This document shows, in pieces, positions 47,021 through 56,584 of a DNA stretch of 64,000 bases. Position 1 is the stretch's first letter; the number at the start of each line of letters is the position of its first letter. Made by a program: the position numbers and the translations under genes. Origin of the DNA: Streptococcus infantis (GTDB lineage: Bacteria > Bacillota > Bacilli > Lactobacillales > Streptococcaceae); NCBI RefSeq assembly GCF_019929665.1, contig NZ_JAHZPZ010000001.1, positions 558,001-622,000 on the forward strand, written 5' to 3'. The notes beneath the pieces were generated by a model. The model was not told the origin of the DNA. It searched no databases and worked only from the letters and a program-made list of their open reading frames with translations.

Positions 47021-47182
47021 TTATTTTTTTTCTTCGGCTTGTTTCTTCATTCTCGCAAGTCTCAATGAACGATTGGGATTGAGGCGATTAAAAAGTTCTT
47101 CTAATTTCTTTTCATTCCAGACGTCTGCAGCAGAAACAAAATTTCCATCAGCATCTCGGAAAGATATTGGTTTATCACCCAT
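47021..47182 (-). CDS. Small conserved streptococcal protein of 53 aa
   Basis: A short ORF encoding MGDKPISFRDADGNFVSAAD and then a basic helix ending in MKKQAEEKK. It has an AGGAGA site 7 nt before the ATG and lies 9 nt after obgE, which supports it as a real cistron. The second half is rich in Lys, Arg and Asn and could bind RNA or the ribosome, but that is conjecture. I recall a similar small gene beside obgE in pneumococcus. Confidence 0.75.
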   Translation of the reverse strand: MGDKPISFRDADGNFVSAADVWNEKKLEELFNRLNPNRSLRLARMKKQAEEKK

Positions 47183-47191
47183 AGCTATCTC

Positions 47192-48502
47192 CTAGTCTAC
47201 AAATTCAAACTCAAATTTTCCAATACGGACAAGGTCGCCGTCCTTAGCACCACGAGCACGAAGAGCTTCATCAACTCCCATACCACGCAACTGACGAGCA
47301 AATTTCATGACAGACTCATCACGGTCAAAGTTAGTCATGTTAAAGAGTTTCATGAGTTTTTCACCTGAAAGAACCCATGTTGCATCATCGTCACGACCAA
47401 TCTCAAATGGTTTTTCTTCCTCATCAAAGCCATAGTAAACCTCTTCTTCCATCTCTGACTCATCATAAAGAAGGAATTCTGGCGTTTTGTCAAGAAGCTC
47501 AGCTGTTGCATCTAATAAAGGTGCAAGTCCTTGCTTAGTCAAACCTGAAATTGGGAAGATTGGCGGTAATTCTTCAAATTCATCATAATTAGCAGCCAAT
47601 TTTTTCTTGAACTCTTCAAGGTTTTCCTGACTTTCTGGCATATCCATCTTATTGGCAACAATAATCTGTGGACGCTCCATAAGACGAAGGTTATAAGATT
47701 CAAGTTCCTTATTGATTGCTAAATAGTCCTCATAAGGATCACGTCCTTCACTAGCAGACATATCAATGATATGCAGGATCACGCGTGTACGCTCAATATG
47801 ACGTAAGAACTGTGTTCCCAAGCCGACGCCTTGACTAGCTCCCTCAATCAACCCAGGAAGATCAGCTACAGCAAACGAATCGCCTGATTGGGTACGAACC
47901 ATTCCAAGGTTTGGTACAATTGTCGTAAAGTGGTAAGCACCGATTTTAGGTTTTGCAGATGTGATGACACTTAGTAAAGTTGATTTTCCAACAGAAGGAA
48001 AGCCAACTAAACCAACGTCAGCTAGTATTTTTAGTTCTAACTGTAATTCACGTTCCTGACCTGGTTCCCCGTTTTCAGATATTTCAGGAGCAGGATTTTT
48101 AGGTGTTGCAAAACGAATATTTCCTCGACCGCCACGACCACCGTGGGCAACGATAAACTCTTGACCATTCTCAATCAAATCTGTGATAACTTTTCCAGTT
48201 TCCGCATCACGAACAGTTGTTCCTTGAGGCACACGGACAATCAAGTCTTCAGCTCCTCTACCATGCATTCCTTTAGTCATCCCTTTTTCTCCAGATTGGG
48301 CTTTAAAGTGACGATTATAACGGAAATCCATTAGAGTACGTAAGCCTTCATCTACGACAAAAACAACGTTACCACCACGGCCACCGTCTCCCCCCCATGG
48401 TCCTCCATTAGGGACATATTTTTCACGACGAAAGGCAACCATGCCATCGCCACCATTACCAGCCTTGACCTTGATCTTAGCTGTATCTAAAAACATACTC
48501 AT
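47192..48502 (-). CDS. obgE: GTPase ObgE/CgtA
   Basis: 436 aa from the ATG at 48502 (MSMFLDTAK). An Obg-domain GTPase involved in 50S assembly and the stringent response. The Gly-rich N-terminal Obg fold (about 1-160) is followed by the G domain with FPSVGKST and [14 protein letters not shown], and the C-terminal OCT domain. The preceding DNA holds a small hairpin. The ribosome binding site is weak. Confidence 0.96.
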   Translation of the reverse strand: MSMFLDTAKIKVKAGNGGDGMVAFRREKYVPNGGPWGGDGGRGGNVVFVVDEGLRTLMDFRYNRHFKAQSGEKGMTKGMHGRGAEDLIVRVPQGTTVRDAETGKVITDLIENGQEFIVAHGGRGGRGNIRFATPKNPAPEISENGEPGQERELQLELKILADVGLVGFPSVGKSTLLSVITSAKPKIGAYHFTTIVPNLGMVRTQSGDSFAVADLPGLIEGASQGVGLGTQFLRHIERTRVILHIIDMSASEGRDPYEDYLAINKELESYNLRLMERPQIIVANKMDMPESQENLEEFKKKLAANYDEFEELPPIFPISGLTKQGLAPLLDATAELLDKTPEFLLYDESEMEEEVYYGFDEEEKPFEIGRDDDATWVLSGEKLMKLFNMTNFDRDESVMKFARQLRGMGVDEALRARGAKDGDLVRIGKFEFEFVD

Positions 48503-48521
48503 ATTCTTTTCTCGCTTTAAA

Positions 48522-48541
48522 AAGGGCTGGGATAACCCAGG
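48522..48541 (-). terminator. Hairpin with T run just before obgE
   Basis: Minus strand CTGGG-TTAT-CCCAG followed by CCCTTTTT (stem 48526-48530 with 48535-48539 or nearby). It lies inside the operon between the DUF4044 gene and obgE and may be a weak terminator or attenuator. Confidence 0.4.
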
Positions 48542-48574
48542 CACCACTATAGTCTATAAATCCTTATATAGCTT

Positions 48575-48709
48575 TTAGAATCTGCTCAATACACCTAATG
48601 CTGTGGCAAAGATTCCTGCTAAGGTAACAAACAACATGATCATAACAATGAAAAGTGTCAATTTTTCAAAAAAAGTTTTTTTACGTTGACCGTTATCTCC
48701 AAATGCCAT
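48575..48709 (-). CDS. DUF4044 small membrane protein
   Basis: 44 aa: a basic N-terminus (MAFGDNGQRKKTFF), then one membrane helix (about 17-40). AAGGAG 8 nt upstream. It matches the short DUF4044 family conserved in streptococci. It sits between pspC and obgE. Function unknown. Confidence 0.8.
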   Translation of the reverse strand: MAFGDNGQRKKTFFEKLTLFIVMIMLFVTLAGIFATALGVLSRF

Positions 48710-48742
48710 ATTATTCTCCTTCTTTAAATAAATTTCAATTTT

Positions 48743-48934
48743 TTAAAAATCTTCTGAAACTGGAGCTACTACCCATAAAATTAAGTAGGCTAAAACCCCT
48801 GCTCCATAACAGAAAGCTAATACTCCCCAAATAACACGTACAAGTGTTGGATCAATATTAAAATATTGGGCTGCACCAGCACAAACTCCACCAATTTTTT
48901 GGTCTCTACCACTTCTCATAAACTGCTTCTTCAT
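48743..48934 (-). CDS. PspC domain protein
   Basis: 63 aa. The N-terminal KIGGVCAGAAQYFNIDPTLVR motif and a single membrane helix are the PspC (phage shock protein C) domain. Possible membrane-stress sensor. It lies between the glycosyltransferase and the DUF4044 gene. Confidence 0.9.
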   Translation of the reverse strand: MKKQFMRSGRDQKIGGVCAGAAQYFNIDPTLVRVIWGVLAFCYGAGVLAYLILWVVAPVSEDF

Positions 48935-48955
48935 TTTGTATCATCCTTTAATTAT

Positions 48956-50272
48956 TTATTCTTTCAAAAAGTTCCTAAAACTGTTCAATTGTTTTTTAGA
49001 AGCTTTTAACATACGTTTAGAGCCCTTTACAGGCATAATAACTGCTTGTTGTGGCAAGTAAAACACTGTCTTTAAAAAACGTTTAGTGATTGGTTCATCA
49101 CGGTTCAATTCTTTTTCGAAGTTATTCGAAATAATAGCATCTAGGTAGAACTCATGAACTCTCTTACCAAAGTTTTCAGCTGAAATTTCATAGAGCTTGT
49201 TAGTAAGATGGCCGTCATCCATTTTAGGAGTAGCAATCAAGGCTTCTAAAATAGCTCCAGAGAGATCATTCTCTTCGTAATAGAGAGTTCCAAACATTTT
49301 GTCATTGATTAGATTATCTAAATATGGATTTCCATGAGCGATTATAGGTGTCTTGCTTGCTAAGCTTTCTAAATAAGTCAAACCTTGAGTTTCACTTGTA
49401 GATGCTGAGATAAAGAAGTTTGCAGCTTTATAGTACAAAGCTGTTTCACTTGGAGCAATCATCCCAGTGAAGACGACATATTCTTCAATTTGCAATTCCT
49501 GGGCTTGTTCTTTTAAATTTTTCAGATATGGCCCATCACCTGCAACAACTAATTTTACTTTCTGTTCCTCTTTTAAAACTTCGGCAAAAGCAGATAGAAC
49601 AGCCTGAATATTTTTTTCATAAGAAACGCGAGATAGACTTAAAAGCATTTTTTCATCTTCTTTAATCCCCAGCTTAAGGCGTAAGTCTCGTAAATGCTCA
49701 GGACCTATCTCTGGTCTATCAAATTTAGCCAGTTCTATACCAGTCGGAATAACCCTTTTTTCAACTTTTACCTTATAGTCTGATAAAAGATCACGGACAA
49801 TTTCACTTGGACAAATAACTCCGTCAACGTCATGAAGAAATCCTCTGACAAGATACTTGACCATACTAGGACGTATCAACAAGCCCTTTGCAATATAGTG
49901 GACATAATCTTCATACTGCGTATGATAGGTATGAATAACTGGAATTTTGAGCTCACGAGCTATCCAAATACCAAGTAAACCTAAAGAAAATTCTGTTTGT
50001 GTATGAATGATATCTAGTTGATATTGCTTAGCAATCTCTAAAGCTTTTGTAAATCCACGAAAAGCAAGGCGACGATCCTTAAAAGCAAAGAAAGGAAGAC
50101 TAGGTATACGGATAATCTGCCAATCCTCGTAACGATTAACATCCTTATCTGTAGTAGTAAAGATAAAAACTGCATGTCCTTGCTTTTCAAGTTCTGTTTT
50201 TAATGTTCGAATACTGGTTGCAACACCCGAAACCTGTGGGAAATAAGTATCTGTAAATAATCCAATTCGCAT
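48956..50272 (-). CDS. Glycosyltransferase family 4, probable monoglucosyl-diacylglycerol synthase
   Basis: 438 aa. GT-B fold with N-terminal DTYFPQVSGVATS (acceptor domain) and C-terminal nucleotide-sugar motifs VVAGDGP and SASTSETQGLTYLE (the E-x7-E region). It lies 8 nt after cpoA. The pneumococcal counterpart makes alpha-monoglucosyl-diacylglycerol, the substrate for CpoA and the anchor for lipoteichoic acid. The C-terminus is basic, consistent with membrane attachment. Confidence 0.85.
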   Translation of the reverse strand: MRIGLFTDTYFPQVSGVATSIRTLKTELEKQGHAVFIFTTTDKDVNRYEDWQIIRIPSLPFFAFKDRRLAFRGFTKALEIAKQYQLDIIHTQTEFSLGLLGIWIARELKIPVIHTYHTQYEDYVHYIAKGLLIRPSMVKYLVRGFLHDVDGVICPSEIVRDLLSDYKVKVEKRVIPTGIELAKFDRPEIGPEHLRDLRLKLGIKEDEKMLLSLSRVSYEKNIQAVLSAFAEVLKEEQKVKLVVAGDGPYLKNLKEQAQELQIEEYVVFTGMIAPSETALYYKAANFFISASTSETQGLTYLESLASKTPIIAHGNPYLDNLINDKMFGTLYYEENDLSGAILEALIATPKMDDGHLTNKLYEISAENFGKRVHEFYLDAIISNNFEKELNRDEPITKRFLKTVFYLPQQAVIMPVKGSKRMLKASKKQLNSFRNFLKE

Positions 50273-50280
50273 ATACTACC

Positions 50281-51324
50281 TCATTTTTTTCCTAAAGCCG
50301 CTTGCTCCCGATAGAATTTTAGCCATATTTCAAGGAGATGCTCCTCTGAGTATTCTCTTGAAATAGCCTTGGCCTTTTCTTTTAACTCTTTCAAAGCTTC
50401 TGGATGCTGTCTATATTCCATAATAGCTTGTTTCATCTCTTCCACATCGGTGGTTGGTCTGTAATTGCCTTCTAGAATCACCTTATAAAGATCTAAGTCC
50501 CGAAGCATAATGGGAGCTTCACAACTCGCAGCTTCTAGAATAGTCATCGGAAAGAGCTCATTATAGCTAGGAAGTAAGAACAAATCTGCCAAAGCATACA
50601 GTTCTTTCATTCGTTCTGGCTCAACAATTCCAGGGAAAATCAGATTCTCTGGAGGATTATCCATGATTTTTTTATAGCGTTCATAACCATCTGTAATCCC
50701 ACCAAATGAGAAGCCTCCAGCCCAAATAAAGGTGATGTCCGGTAGTTCCTCAGCAAGAGTGATGAAATCATCGATTCCCTTGCGCTTCTGAACCTGCCCA
50801 GCTCCTACTACTACAAATTGATTTTCACTCAACCCCATATCTTGTCGAAGTTGACTTACTTTTTCTGCAGAAAGTGGGTGCCATTTTTCTTTGTTAACAA
50901 AGTTAGGGATATAGGTCACCTTTTCACGAGGAATACCAGCTGCAACCAAATCTTCGATAAAAGTAGGATTAACCACAACCAAGTGTTCCATACGGTCATA
51001 AAAAGAAAACACATAGCGCTTAACAATCCCTTTTAGAAAGAATGGAATCTTCAAACTACCTTCTAAGGTGTCAGGCAAGAAGTGGACATAACCAATCCTA
51101 CGACCTGAACGCTTCTTTTGAAAAGTTGACAGATAATAAGGAAGGTCGATTGTATGAAAATGAGTAACATCAGCTTCTACAGGAAGATTCTCCGTTACAA
51201 TTAGTTGGTCTTTCGCATCACGTTTCAAAAGTTGCACAAGTTCACGATAAGCTCCAGAAACACCTTGTCCTGCTACCTTTTCACTCGAACTTAGCATGTT
51301 GATGCGTAATTTCTCTTTTTCCAT
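50281..51324 (-). CDS. cpoA: Glycosyltransferase CpoA (galactosyl-glucosyl-diacylglycerol synthase)
   Basis: 347 aa from the ATG at 51324. GT4 enzyme closely resembling pneumococcal CpoA, which adds galactose to glucosyl-diacylglycerol; mutations alter beta-lactam susceptibility there. Motifs GQVQKRKGIDDF, FIWAGGFSFGG and SYNELFPMTILEA (E-x7-E). The ATG at 51333 overlaps the -10 (51332-51337) and cannot be in the transcript. The ATG at 51324 lies 7 nt after the -10, so the mRNA is predicted leaderless. Confidence 0.92.
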   Translation of the reverse strand: MEKEKLRINMLSSSEKVAGQGVSGAYRELVQLLKRDAKDQLIVTENLPVEADVTHFHTIDLPYYLSTFQKKRSGRRIGYVHFLPDTLEGSLKIPFFLKGIVKRYVFSFYDRMEHLVVVNPTFIEDLVAAGIPREKVTYIPNFVNKEKWHPLSAEKVSQLRQDMGLSENQFVVVGAGQVQKRKGIDDFITLAEELPDITFIWAGGFSFGGITDGYERYKKIMDNPPENLIFPGIVEPERMKELYALADLFLLPSYNELFPMTILEAASCEAPIMLRDLDLYKVILEGNYRPTTDVEEMKQAIMEYRQHPEALKELKEKAKAISREYSEEHLLEIWLKFYREQAALGKK

Positions 51325-51331
51325 ACTATCC

Positions 51332-51340
51332 ATTATATCA
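51332..51340 (-). promoter_or_regulatory. cpoA promoter directly abutting the start codon
   Basis: Minus strand TGATATAAT, an extended -10, with 7 nt to the ATG at 51324. The -35 region is poor. Confidence 0.7.
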
Positions 51341-51365
51341 TTTTATTGAAAGAAAATCAGCAAAT

Positions 51366-51425
51366 TAAAAAAGAGATAGCATAAAAGCTAGGGAATTTCC
51401 TAACACTTATACTATTTCTTTTTTT
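51366..51425 (-). terminator. Terminator of dnaG-rpoD-DUF59
   Basis: A long imperfect stem of about 20 bp with a short loop, flanked by A and T runs. Confidence 0.7.
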
Positions 51426-51433
51426 ATATCATT

Positions 51434-51763
51434 CTATTTAATACCTAAAGCTATACGAGCATAGCGACTCATTTTTTCAACAGTCCAAGCTGGATACCAA
51501 ACTAATTTTACTTCAGTATTGGTAACCTCTGGTACATCTGTCATAGCATCATAAATTTGATCTGTCAAAAGGTCTGCTAATGGACAACCCATAGTCGTTA
51601 AGGTCATATCAATCTCAGTATCACCGGTATCACCATCAAATCGAATCTCATAAATCAGACCTAGGTTGACGATATCGATTCCTAATTCTGGGTCGATAAC
51701 TTCTTCTAATGCAGATAAGATTTTCGTTTTGATAGTTTCAATTTGCTCTTCTGTATAAGCCAT
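51434..51763 (-). CDS. DUF59/MIP18 family protein (SufT-like)
   Basis: 109 aa from the ATG at 51763 (TTGGAGGATTACAC upstream). The MIP18 family takes part in Fe-S cluster assembly or maturation. The conserved core is IDPELGIDIVNLGLIYEI and the cysteine motif TMGCPLAD. No suf genes are in the window. It starts 16 nt after rpoD. Confidence 0.85.
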   Translation of the reverse strand: MAYTEEQIETIKTKILSALEEVIDPELGIDIVNLGLIYEIRFDGDTGDTEIDMTLTTMGCPLADLLTDQIYDAMTDVPEVTNTEVKLVWYPAWTVEKMSRYARIALGIK

Positions 51764-51779
51764 GTGTAATCCTCCAATT

Positions 51780-52889
51780 TTAATCTTCGATAAAGTCACG
51801 AAGTGGTTTACTACGACTAGGCTGACGAAGTTTTCTCAATGCTTTTGCCTCAATCTGACGAATACGCTCACGAGTAACGTTGAAGACTTTACCAACGTCT
51901 TCTAGAGTACGCATTTTACCATCATCAAGACCAAAACGAAGACGCAATACATTTTCTTCTCTATCAGTCAAAGTATCCAGAACTTCATCCAACTGCTCAC
52001 GCAAGACGATACGAGTGGTGTAGTCCACTGGATTTTCAATCACTTCATCTTCGATAAAGTCACCAAGATGACTATCGTCCTCTTCACCAATAGGTGTTTC
52101 AAGAGAAACAGGTTCTTGCGCAATCTTTAAAATTTCACGAACCTTGTCAGGAGTCATATCCATACGTTCAGCAATTTGTTCAGGAGTAGGATCTTGTCCC
52201 AACTCTTGAAGAAGGTTACGCTGCTCACGAACAAGTTTGTTGATTGTTTCTACCATGTGAACTGGAATACGAATGGTACGAGCTTGGTCAGCAATGGCAC
52301 GCGTAATGGCCTGACGAATCCACCAAGTTGCATAAGTTGAGAATTTGAATCCTTTAGAGTAGTCAAACTTATCAACTGCCTTCATCAATCCCATATTTCC
52401 TTCTTGGATCAAATCAAGGAATTGCATTCCCCGTCCAACATAGCGTTTCGCGATAGAAACTACCAAACGAAGGTTAGCCTCTGCTAGACGTTGTTTCGCT
52501 TCAACATCTCCTGCTTCAACAGCAAGAGCCAATTCTTTTTCTTCTTCGTTAGTAAGAAGAGGTACGACACCGATTTCCTTCAAGTACATACGGACAGGGT
52601 CATTAACCTTGGCAGAGGTAGAACCAATCAAATCTTCATCACTAAGTTCTGGTTCTTCCTCTGTACTTAAGACACGTTCACTCGGATTTCCTTCGTTATC
52701 AGTGATTGCAATACCTGCATCTTGAATGCGTTGCAAAAGATTTTCAATCCCTTCAACATCTAGGGCAAAAGGTATTACAAGGACATTGTTAATTTCGTCA
52801 TCTGTTGCAGTACCAGTTTTTTTATGGTTACGAATAAATTCTGCAACTTGGACATCAAAAGTTGTTACTTCTTTTTGTTTTTTTGCCAT
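51780..52889 (-). CDS. rpoD: Primary sigma factor SigA
   Basis: 369 aa, housekeeping sigma-70. Region 1.1 is short, region 2 has [13 protein letters not shown] and the -10 recognition helix [10 protein letters not shown], and region 4 ends with a helix-turn-helix carrying [20 protein letters not shown]. Follows dnaG by 2 nt, the ancestral dnaG-rpoD order of Firmicutes. Confidence 0.97.
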   Translation of the reverse strand: MAKKQKEVTTFDVQVAEFIRNHKKTGTATDDEINNVLVIPFALDVEGIENLLQRIQDAGIAITDNEGNPSERVLSTEEEPELSDEDLIGSTSAKVNDPVRMYLKEIGVVPLLTNEEEKELALAVEAGDVEAKQRLAEANLRLVVSIAKRYVGRGMQFLDLIQEGNMGLMKAVDKFDYSKGFKFSTYATWWIRQAITRAIADQARTIRIPVHMVETINKLVREQRNLLQELGQDPTPEQIAERMDMTPDKVREILKIAQEPVSLETPIGEEDDSHLGDFIEDEVIENPVDYTTRIVLREQLDEVLDTLTDREENVLRLRFGLDDGKMRTLEDVGKVFNVTRERIRQIEAKALRKLRQPSRSKPLRDFIED

Positions 52890-52891
52890 TC

Positions 52892-54652
52892 TTACTCCAT
52901 TCTTCTTTTTTGGGCAATTAAGCGTTCAAGCTCTTCTAAAGCAGCATCTGTGTCGCCTACATGACTAGCTTCCTGAACTTTCTTTTTAATTTGCAAGTTT
53001 TGTTGATTCAAAAGAGCACGATTACGAGACTCTTCCACTTCCTTTAGTTCTTCTGGAGACATTTCAGAAGGTAGATCCAAGGCTAACACTTGGTACCAAG
53101 CATTTTCCACTTCTCTAGTCTGATTTGCCAAGTCTTCAGAAGAAATCGAACCATTATCAATCAAGAGTCCATACAAGGTCTGAAACTCTGGAGTTTCAAA
53201 TACAAAATCATCTCTCAAACGATAATCATTCAACACAAGGGGGTGCTCCATCATACGATAAAGAATATGTGCTTCAGCTCTCATGACTGCCGTCAATTGT
53301 TTAGAAACCGACATAGTAATTGGTGTCGGATTAACAACCTGCTTCACTTTTTCTTGTCTTTGTCTGACACGACTTTCGTTGATGATGTGCTCAACTTGTT
53401 GATAATCAAAAGATGGTAAATGATCCGTCAACAAATGAATATAGGTGTTCTGGGCTGTGATAGAAGGTTCTTTGACGATAAGAGGTGCAATTTTCTCAAT
53501 GAACTCAATCTGTGCTTGGAGATTTTCACTATTACTAGGTTTGTAATGATGGATATAAAACTCAATTGGACTGATTCGAGTATTGGATAAAAGATAAGCC
53601 AAATCCTCTGGAGAATTCTTTTGTAAATACTCATCAGGATCCATTGCATCAGGAATCTGGACTACTTGTACAGGTAGATCTTTAAGCTCGTCCAAAGCTT
53701 TAGCGGTTGCAGCTTGTCCTGCCTTATCACCGTCATAAGTGATAATCACTTTTTTTGTAAAGCGTTTGAGATGTTCGACGTGTTTAGCAGTCAAGGCCGT
53801 TCCCATGGAAGCTACTGCATTTTCAATACCAGCACGGTAGGCTGCAATAACATCCATAAAACCTTCCATCAGATACATTTCAGGAGCTTTTCCAGACCCT
53901 TTTTTTACCCTATCCAAATGATATAATTCGTAACTCTTGTTAAAAATCGCCGTCGCTCGACTATTTTTATACTTGGCAGTTTGAGAATCTGTCTCTTGCC
54001 AAATCCGTCCAGAGAAAGCAATTACCTTTCCTTGGTCGTTTGAGAGTGGAAATATAATCCGGTTATGGAAAGTATCAAAAAATTGGTTACTCTCAGATAG
54101 ATAAAATAGACCTGAATCCAGCAAGTCCTTCTCACTATAATCGTCTGCTAAACGCTGATAAAGATAAGAGCGTTCTGCTGGAGCTAGACCAATCATAAAG
54201 TGTTTAATGACATCATCAGTCAAGCCACGTTTATAGAGATAGTTTCTCGCCTCCTCACCCATTTTAGTCGTCATGAGGATTGCATGATAAAAACGTGCAG
54301 CCTTGTCATGCATATCGTAGAGATTTTGATGGGGTGACGTGTGTGGGACAGGGTTATGTGCAGGAGCTTCAAGGTGCATTCCGAGTCGTTCGCCCAACAT
54401 CCTTACCGCATCCGCAAAAGTTACTTGTTGATACTCTTCTATAAACTTAAAGACGTCTCCAGAACGACCACAACCAAAACAATGGTAAAATTGCTTATCT
54501 TCGACCACGTTAAAGGAAGGGGTCTTTTCACCATGAAAAGGACAGAGCCCCAAAAAGTTCCGTCCAGATTTTTGTAAAGAAATCACTTCTCCTATGATTT
54601 CGACAATATTGGTATTGTTTTTGATTTCTTCGATGACTCTCTTGTCAACCAT
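52892..54652 (-). CDS. dnaG: DNA primase
   Basis: 586 aa from the ATG at 54652 with GGAGGT 7 nt upstream. Zinc-binding [11 protein letters not shown] and CFGCG near the N-terminus, the TOPRIM core with EGFMDVIA and TYDGDKAGQ (active-site acids), and a C-terminal DnaB-binding helical domain. It primes lagging-strand synthesis. First gene of its operon. Confidence 0.97.
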   Translation of the reverse strand: MVDKRVIEEIKNNTNIVEIIGEVISLQKSGRNFLGLCPFHGEKTPSFNVVEDKQFYHCFGCGRSGDVFKFIEEYQQVTFADAVRMLGERLGMHLEAPAHNPVPHTSPHQNLYDMHDKAARFYHAILMTTKMGEEARNYLYKRGLTDDVIKHFMIGLAPAERSYLYQRLADDYSEKDLLDSGLFYLSESNQFFDTFHNRIIFPLSNDQGKVIAFSGRIWQETDSQTAKYKNSRATAIFNKSYELYHLDRVKKGSGKAPEMYLMEGFMDVIAAYRAGIENAVASMGTALTAKHVEHLKRFTKKVIITYDGDKAGQAATAKALDELKDLPVQVVQIPDAMDPDEYLQKNSPEDLAYLLSNTRISPIEFYIHHYKPSNSENLQAQIEFIEKIAPLIVKEPSITAQNTYIHLLTDHLPSFDYQQVEHIINESRVRQRQEKVKQVVNPTPITMSVSKQLTAVMRAEAHILYRMMEHPLVLNDYRLRDDFVFETPEFQTLYGLLIDNGSISSEDLANQTREVENAWYQVLALDLPSEMSPEELKEVEESRNRALLNQQNLQIKKKVQEASHVGDTDAALEELERLIAQKRRME

Positions 54653-54689
54653 AGACAATACCTCCATTTTATCACAGTTTACTTTATAT

Positions 54690-54718
54690 AGTATAGCTTA
54701 TTTCTGAAAAAAAGTAAA
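54690..54718 (-). promoter_or_regulatory. dnaG-rpoD promoter
   Basis: Minus strand TTTACT (54713-54718), 17-bp spacer, TATACT (54690-54695). Confidence 0.7.
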
Positions 54719-54849
54719 CCATTTCATACCTTTTACATGCTTCTATTTCATAGAAAATAGGCATTTTCGAAAGTAAAATTTTAGGAAATTACACATTTAC
54801 TTAAAATTGAAAAAAATATATAAATAAAAAAATCTCTATTTGCTTCAAC

Positions 54850-54889
54850 AAAAAAACTTAGAGGTAAAATTTTATCTCTAAGTTTTTTG
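54850..54889 (-). terminator. Terminator of the T-box-controlled ABC transporter operon
   Basis: Stem AAAAAACTTAGAG with CTCTAAGTTTTTT, 12-nt loop, just after the stop at 54903. The 54720-54850 stretch beside it is AT-rich with nothing else evident. Confidence 0.8.
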
Positions 54890-54902
54890 TAAATGAGAAA
54901 TC

Positions 54903-55661
54903 TTATTCAAACAGTTGATAGTAATCTGAAATCTTCATCTTGGCTTTTTCATCCTTGTTTAAATCTTGGATGATTCGTCCTTCTTTCATAACAATGAGAC
55001 GATTTCCATACTTGAGAGCATCTTCCATATGATGGGTGATCATAAGCGCAGTCAGCTTGTCCTTACTGACAAAGTCATCTGTCAATTCCATCAAGGCCAC
55101 ACTTGTTTTAGGGTCAAGGGCTGCCGTATGTTCATCCAACAAAAGGAGTTCAGGACGTTTCAAGGTTGCCATCAAGAGGCTCAAGGCCTGTCTTTGTCCA
55201 CCTGACAAGAATTCAATCGGTGTATCCAAGTGTTTTTCTAGACCATTTCCGACTTTCTCAATGGTTGCTTGAAATTCTTCTTTGTAAGCTGAGAGTCTTC
55301 TCGGAAAAAGTCCACGTTTTTCACCACGAAACTTAGCAATCAAGAGATTTTCTGCAACCGTCATACGAGGAGCTGTTCCCATCTTAGGATCCTGAAAGAC
55401 TCGAGAAAGGTACTTAGCGCGTTTTTCAGGACTAAAATGAGTCACATCCTCACCCATAATACGGATAGTCCCACTAGTTAAAGGTAGAGTTCCAGCAATG
55501 CTATTAAAGAGCGTTGACTTTCCTGCTCCATTTCCACCTAAGATTGTGATGAAGTCATGTTCATAAATATCAAGCGAAACATCGTTTAGAATAATCTTTT
55601 CTTCATCAAATCCATTCTTCACAATTTTTGTGGCATTTCTTAATTCAACAATCGCTGTCAT
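54903..55661 (-). CDS. ABC transporter ATP-binding protein (TrpXYP-like)
   Basis: 252 aa. Walker A GGNGAGKST (near 42-50), signature LSGGQRQALS and Walker B LLLLDEHTAALD; note DEH instead of the usual DEP. It energises a transporter with the upstream permease, which it overlaps by 4 nt. The T-box in front of the operon suggests an amino acid substrate, probably tryptophan. Confidence 0.9.
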   Translation of the reverse strand: MTAIVELRNATKIVKNGFDEEKIILNDVSLDIYEHDFITILGGNGAGKSTLFNSIAGTLPLTSGTIRIMGEDVTHFSPEKRAKYLSRVFQDPKMGTAPRMTVAENLLIAKFRGEKRGLFPRRLSAYKEEFQATIEKVGNGLEKHLDTPIEFLSGGQRQALSLLMATLKRPELLLLDEHTAALDPKTSVALMELTDDFVSKDKLTALMITHHMEDALKYGNRLIVMKEGRIIQDLNKDEKAKMKISDYYQLFE

Positions 55662-56524
55662 TTGCTTAACTTGACTCCTTTCAAGTATTTATCCTTAAGG
55701 GTTGGAATGACTAGACAAGTTGCTAGGATAAGAGCACTGTATAGACGGAGGTAGCTAGTATTAAAGCCAAGAGCAATGACTCCCCATACCAAGAATTGGT
55801 AGCTAATAGAACCAACAACAATAGTAACCAGACGTTCTGCTAATGTAAGACTCTTAAAGAGTACTTCTCCGATAATTAAGCTTGCAAGACCAACTACGAT
55901 AACCCCGATACCACGAGAAACATCTGCATATCCTTCTTGTTGAGCGATAAGAGCACCAGCAAGTGCGATCACACCATTTGACAAGACCAAGCCCATCAAC
56001 TCCATACGTCCAGTATTGATACCAAAACTACGAGCCATATCTGGATTATCTCCTGTTGCGATATAAGCTTGTCCCAATTTAGTATCTAGGAAGAAAAGCA
56101 TAAGAAGGATAACCAAAGTCACAAAAATCAAACCTGTAAATAATTGATTAACCTCAGATGAGAAAGGAAGAACGTCCTGGATTTGTTTGGTTCCTAAGAG
56201 CCCAAGGTTTGCCCGTCCCATAATCATGAGCATGATAGAATGGCAAGAAGTCATCACTAAAATACCAGACAAGAGTGTTGGAATCTTACCTTTCGTGTAA
56301 AGAAGACCAGTCGCTAAACCTGCAAGACAGCCTGCTCCAACAGCTACTAAGGTAGCAAGAAAAGGATTGACACCTTGTGTAATTAGAGTTACTGCTACCG
56401 CTCCTCCAAGCGGGAAGGAACCCTCGGTTGTCATATCTGGAAAGTTGAGGATTCGAAAGGTCATAAAGATTCCCAAACCTAGAATAGCCCAGACAAATCC
56501 TTGTGAAATAATCGATACTATCAT
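55658..56524 (-). CDS. ABC transporter permease (TrpXYP-like)
   Basis: 288 aa with about eight hydrophobic segments, the branched-chain-type permease family (LivH-like, COG4120). Conserved MTTEGSFPLGGAVA and GDNPDMARSFGINTG segments. Partner of the ATPase and the binding protein. Start overlaps nothing upstream; 60 nt separate it from the SBP gene. Confidence 0.88.
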   Translation of the reverse strand: MIVSIISQGFVWAILGLGIFMTFRILNFPDMTTEGSFPLGGAVAVTLITQGVNPFLATLVAVGAGCLAGLATGLLYTKGKIPTLLSGILVMTSCHSIMLMIMGRANLGLLGTKQIQDVLPFSSEVNQLFTGLIFVTLVILLMLFFLDTKLGQAYIATGDNPDMARSFGINTGRMELMGLVLSNGVIALAGALIAQQEGYADVSRGIGVIVVGLASLIIGEVLFKSLTLAERLVTIVVGSISYQFLVWGVIALGFNTSYLRLYSALILATCLVIPTLKDKYLKGVKLSK

Positions 56525-56584
56525 GTTACATTCATTTCCTTCTTTTAAAAATTGGAGGAGATGTCTCCAACTCCTCCTACATTC

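Noticed and set aside
47192..48547. An upstream start for ObgE at 48547
   Set aside because: The extra residues are unlike the family, and the ORF would run through the hairpin; MSMFLDTAK is the conserved N-terminus.
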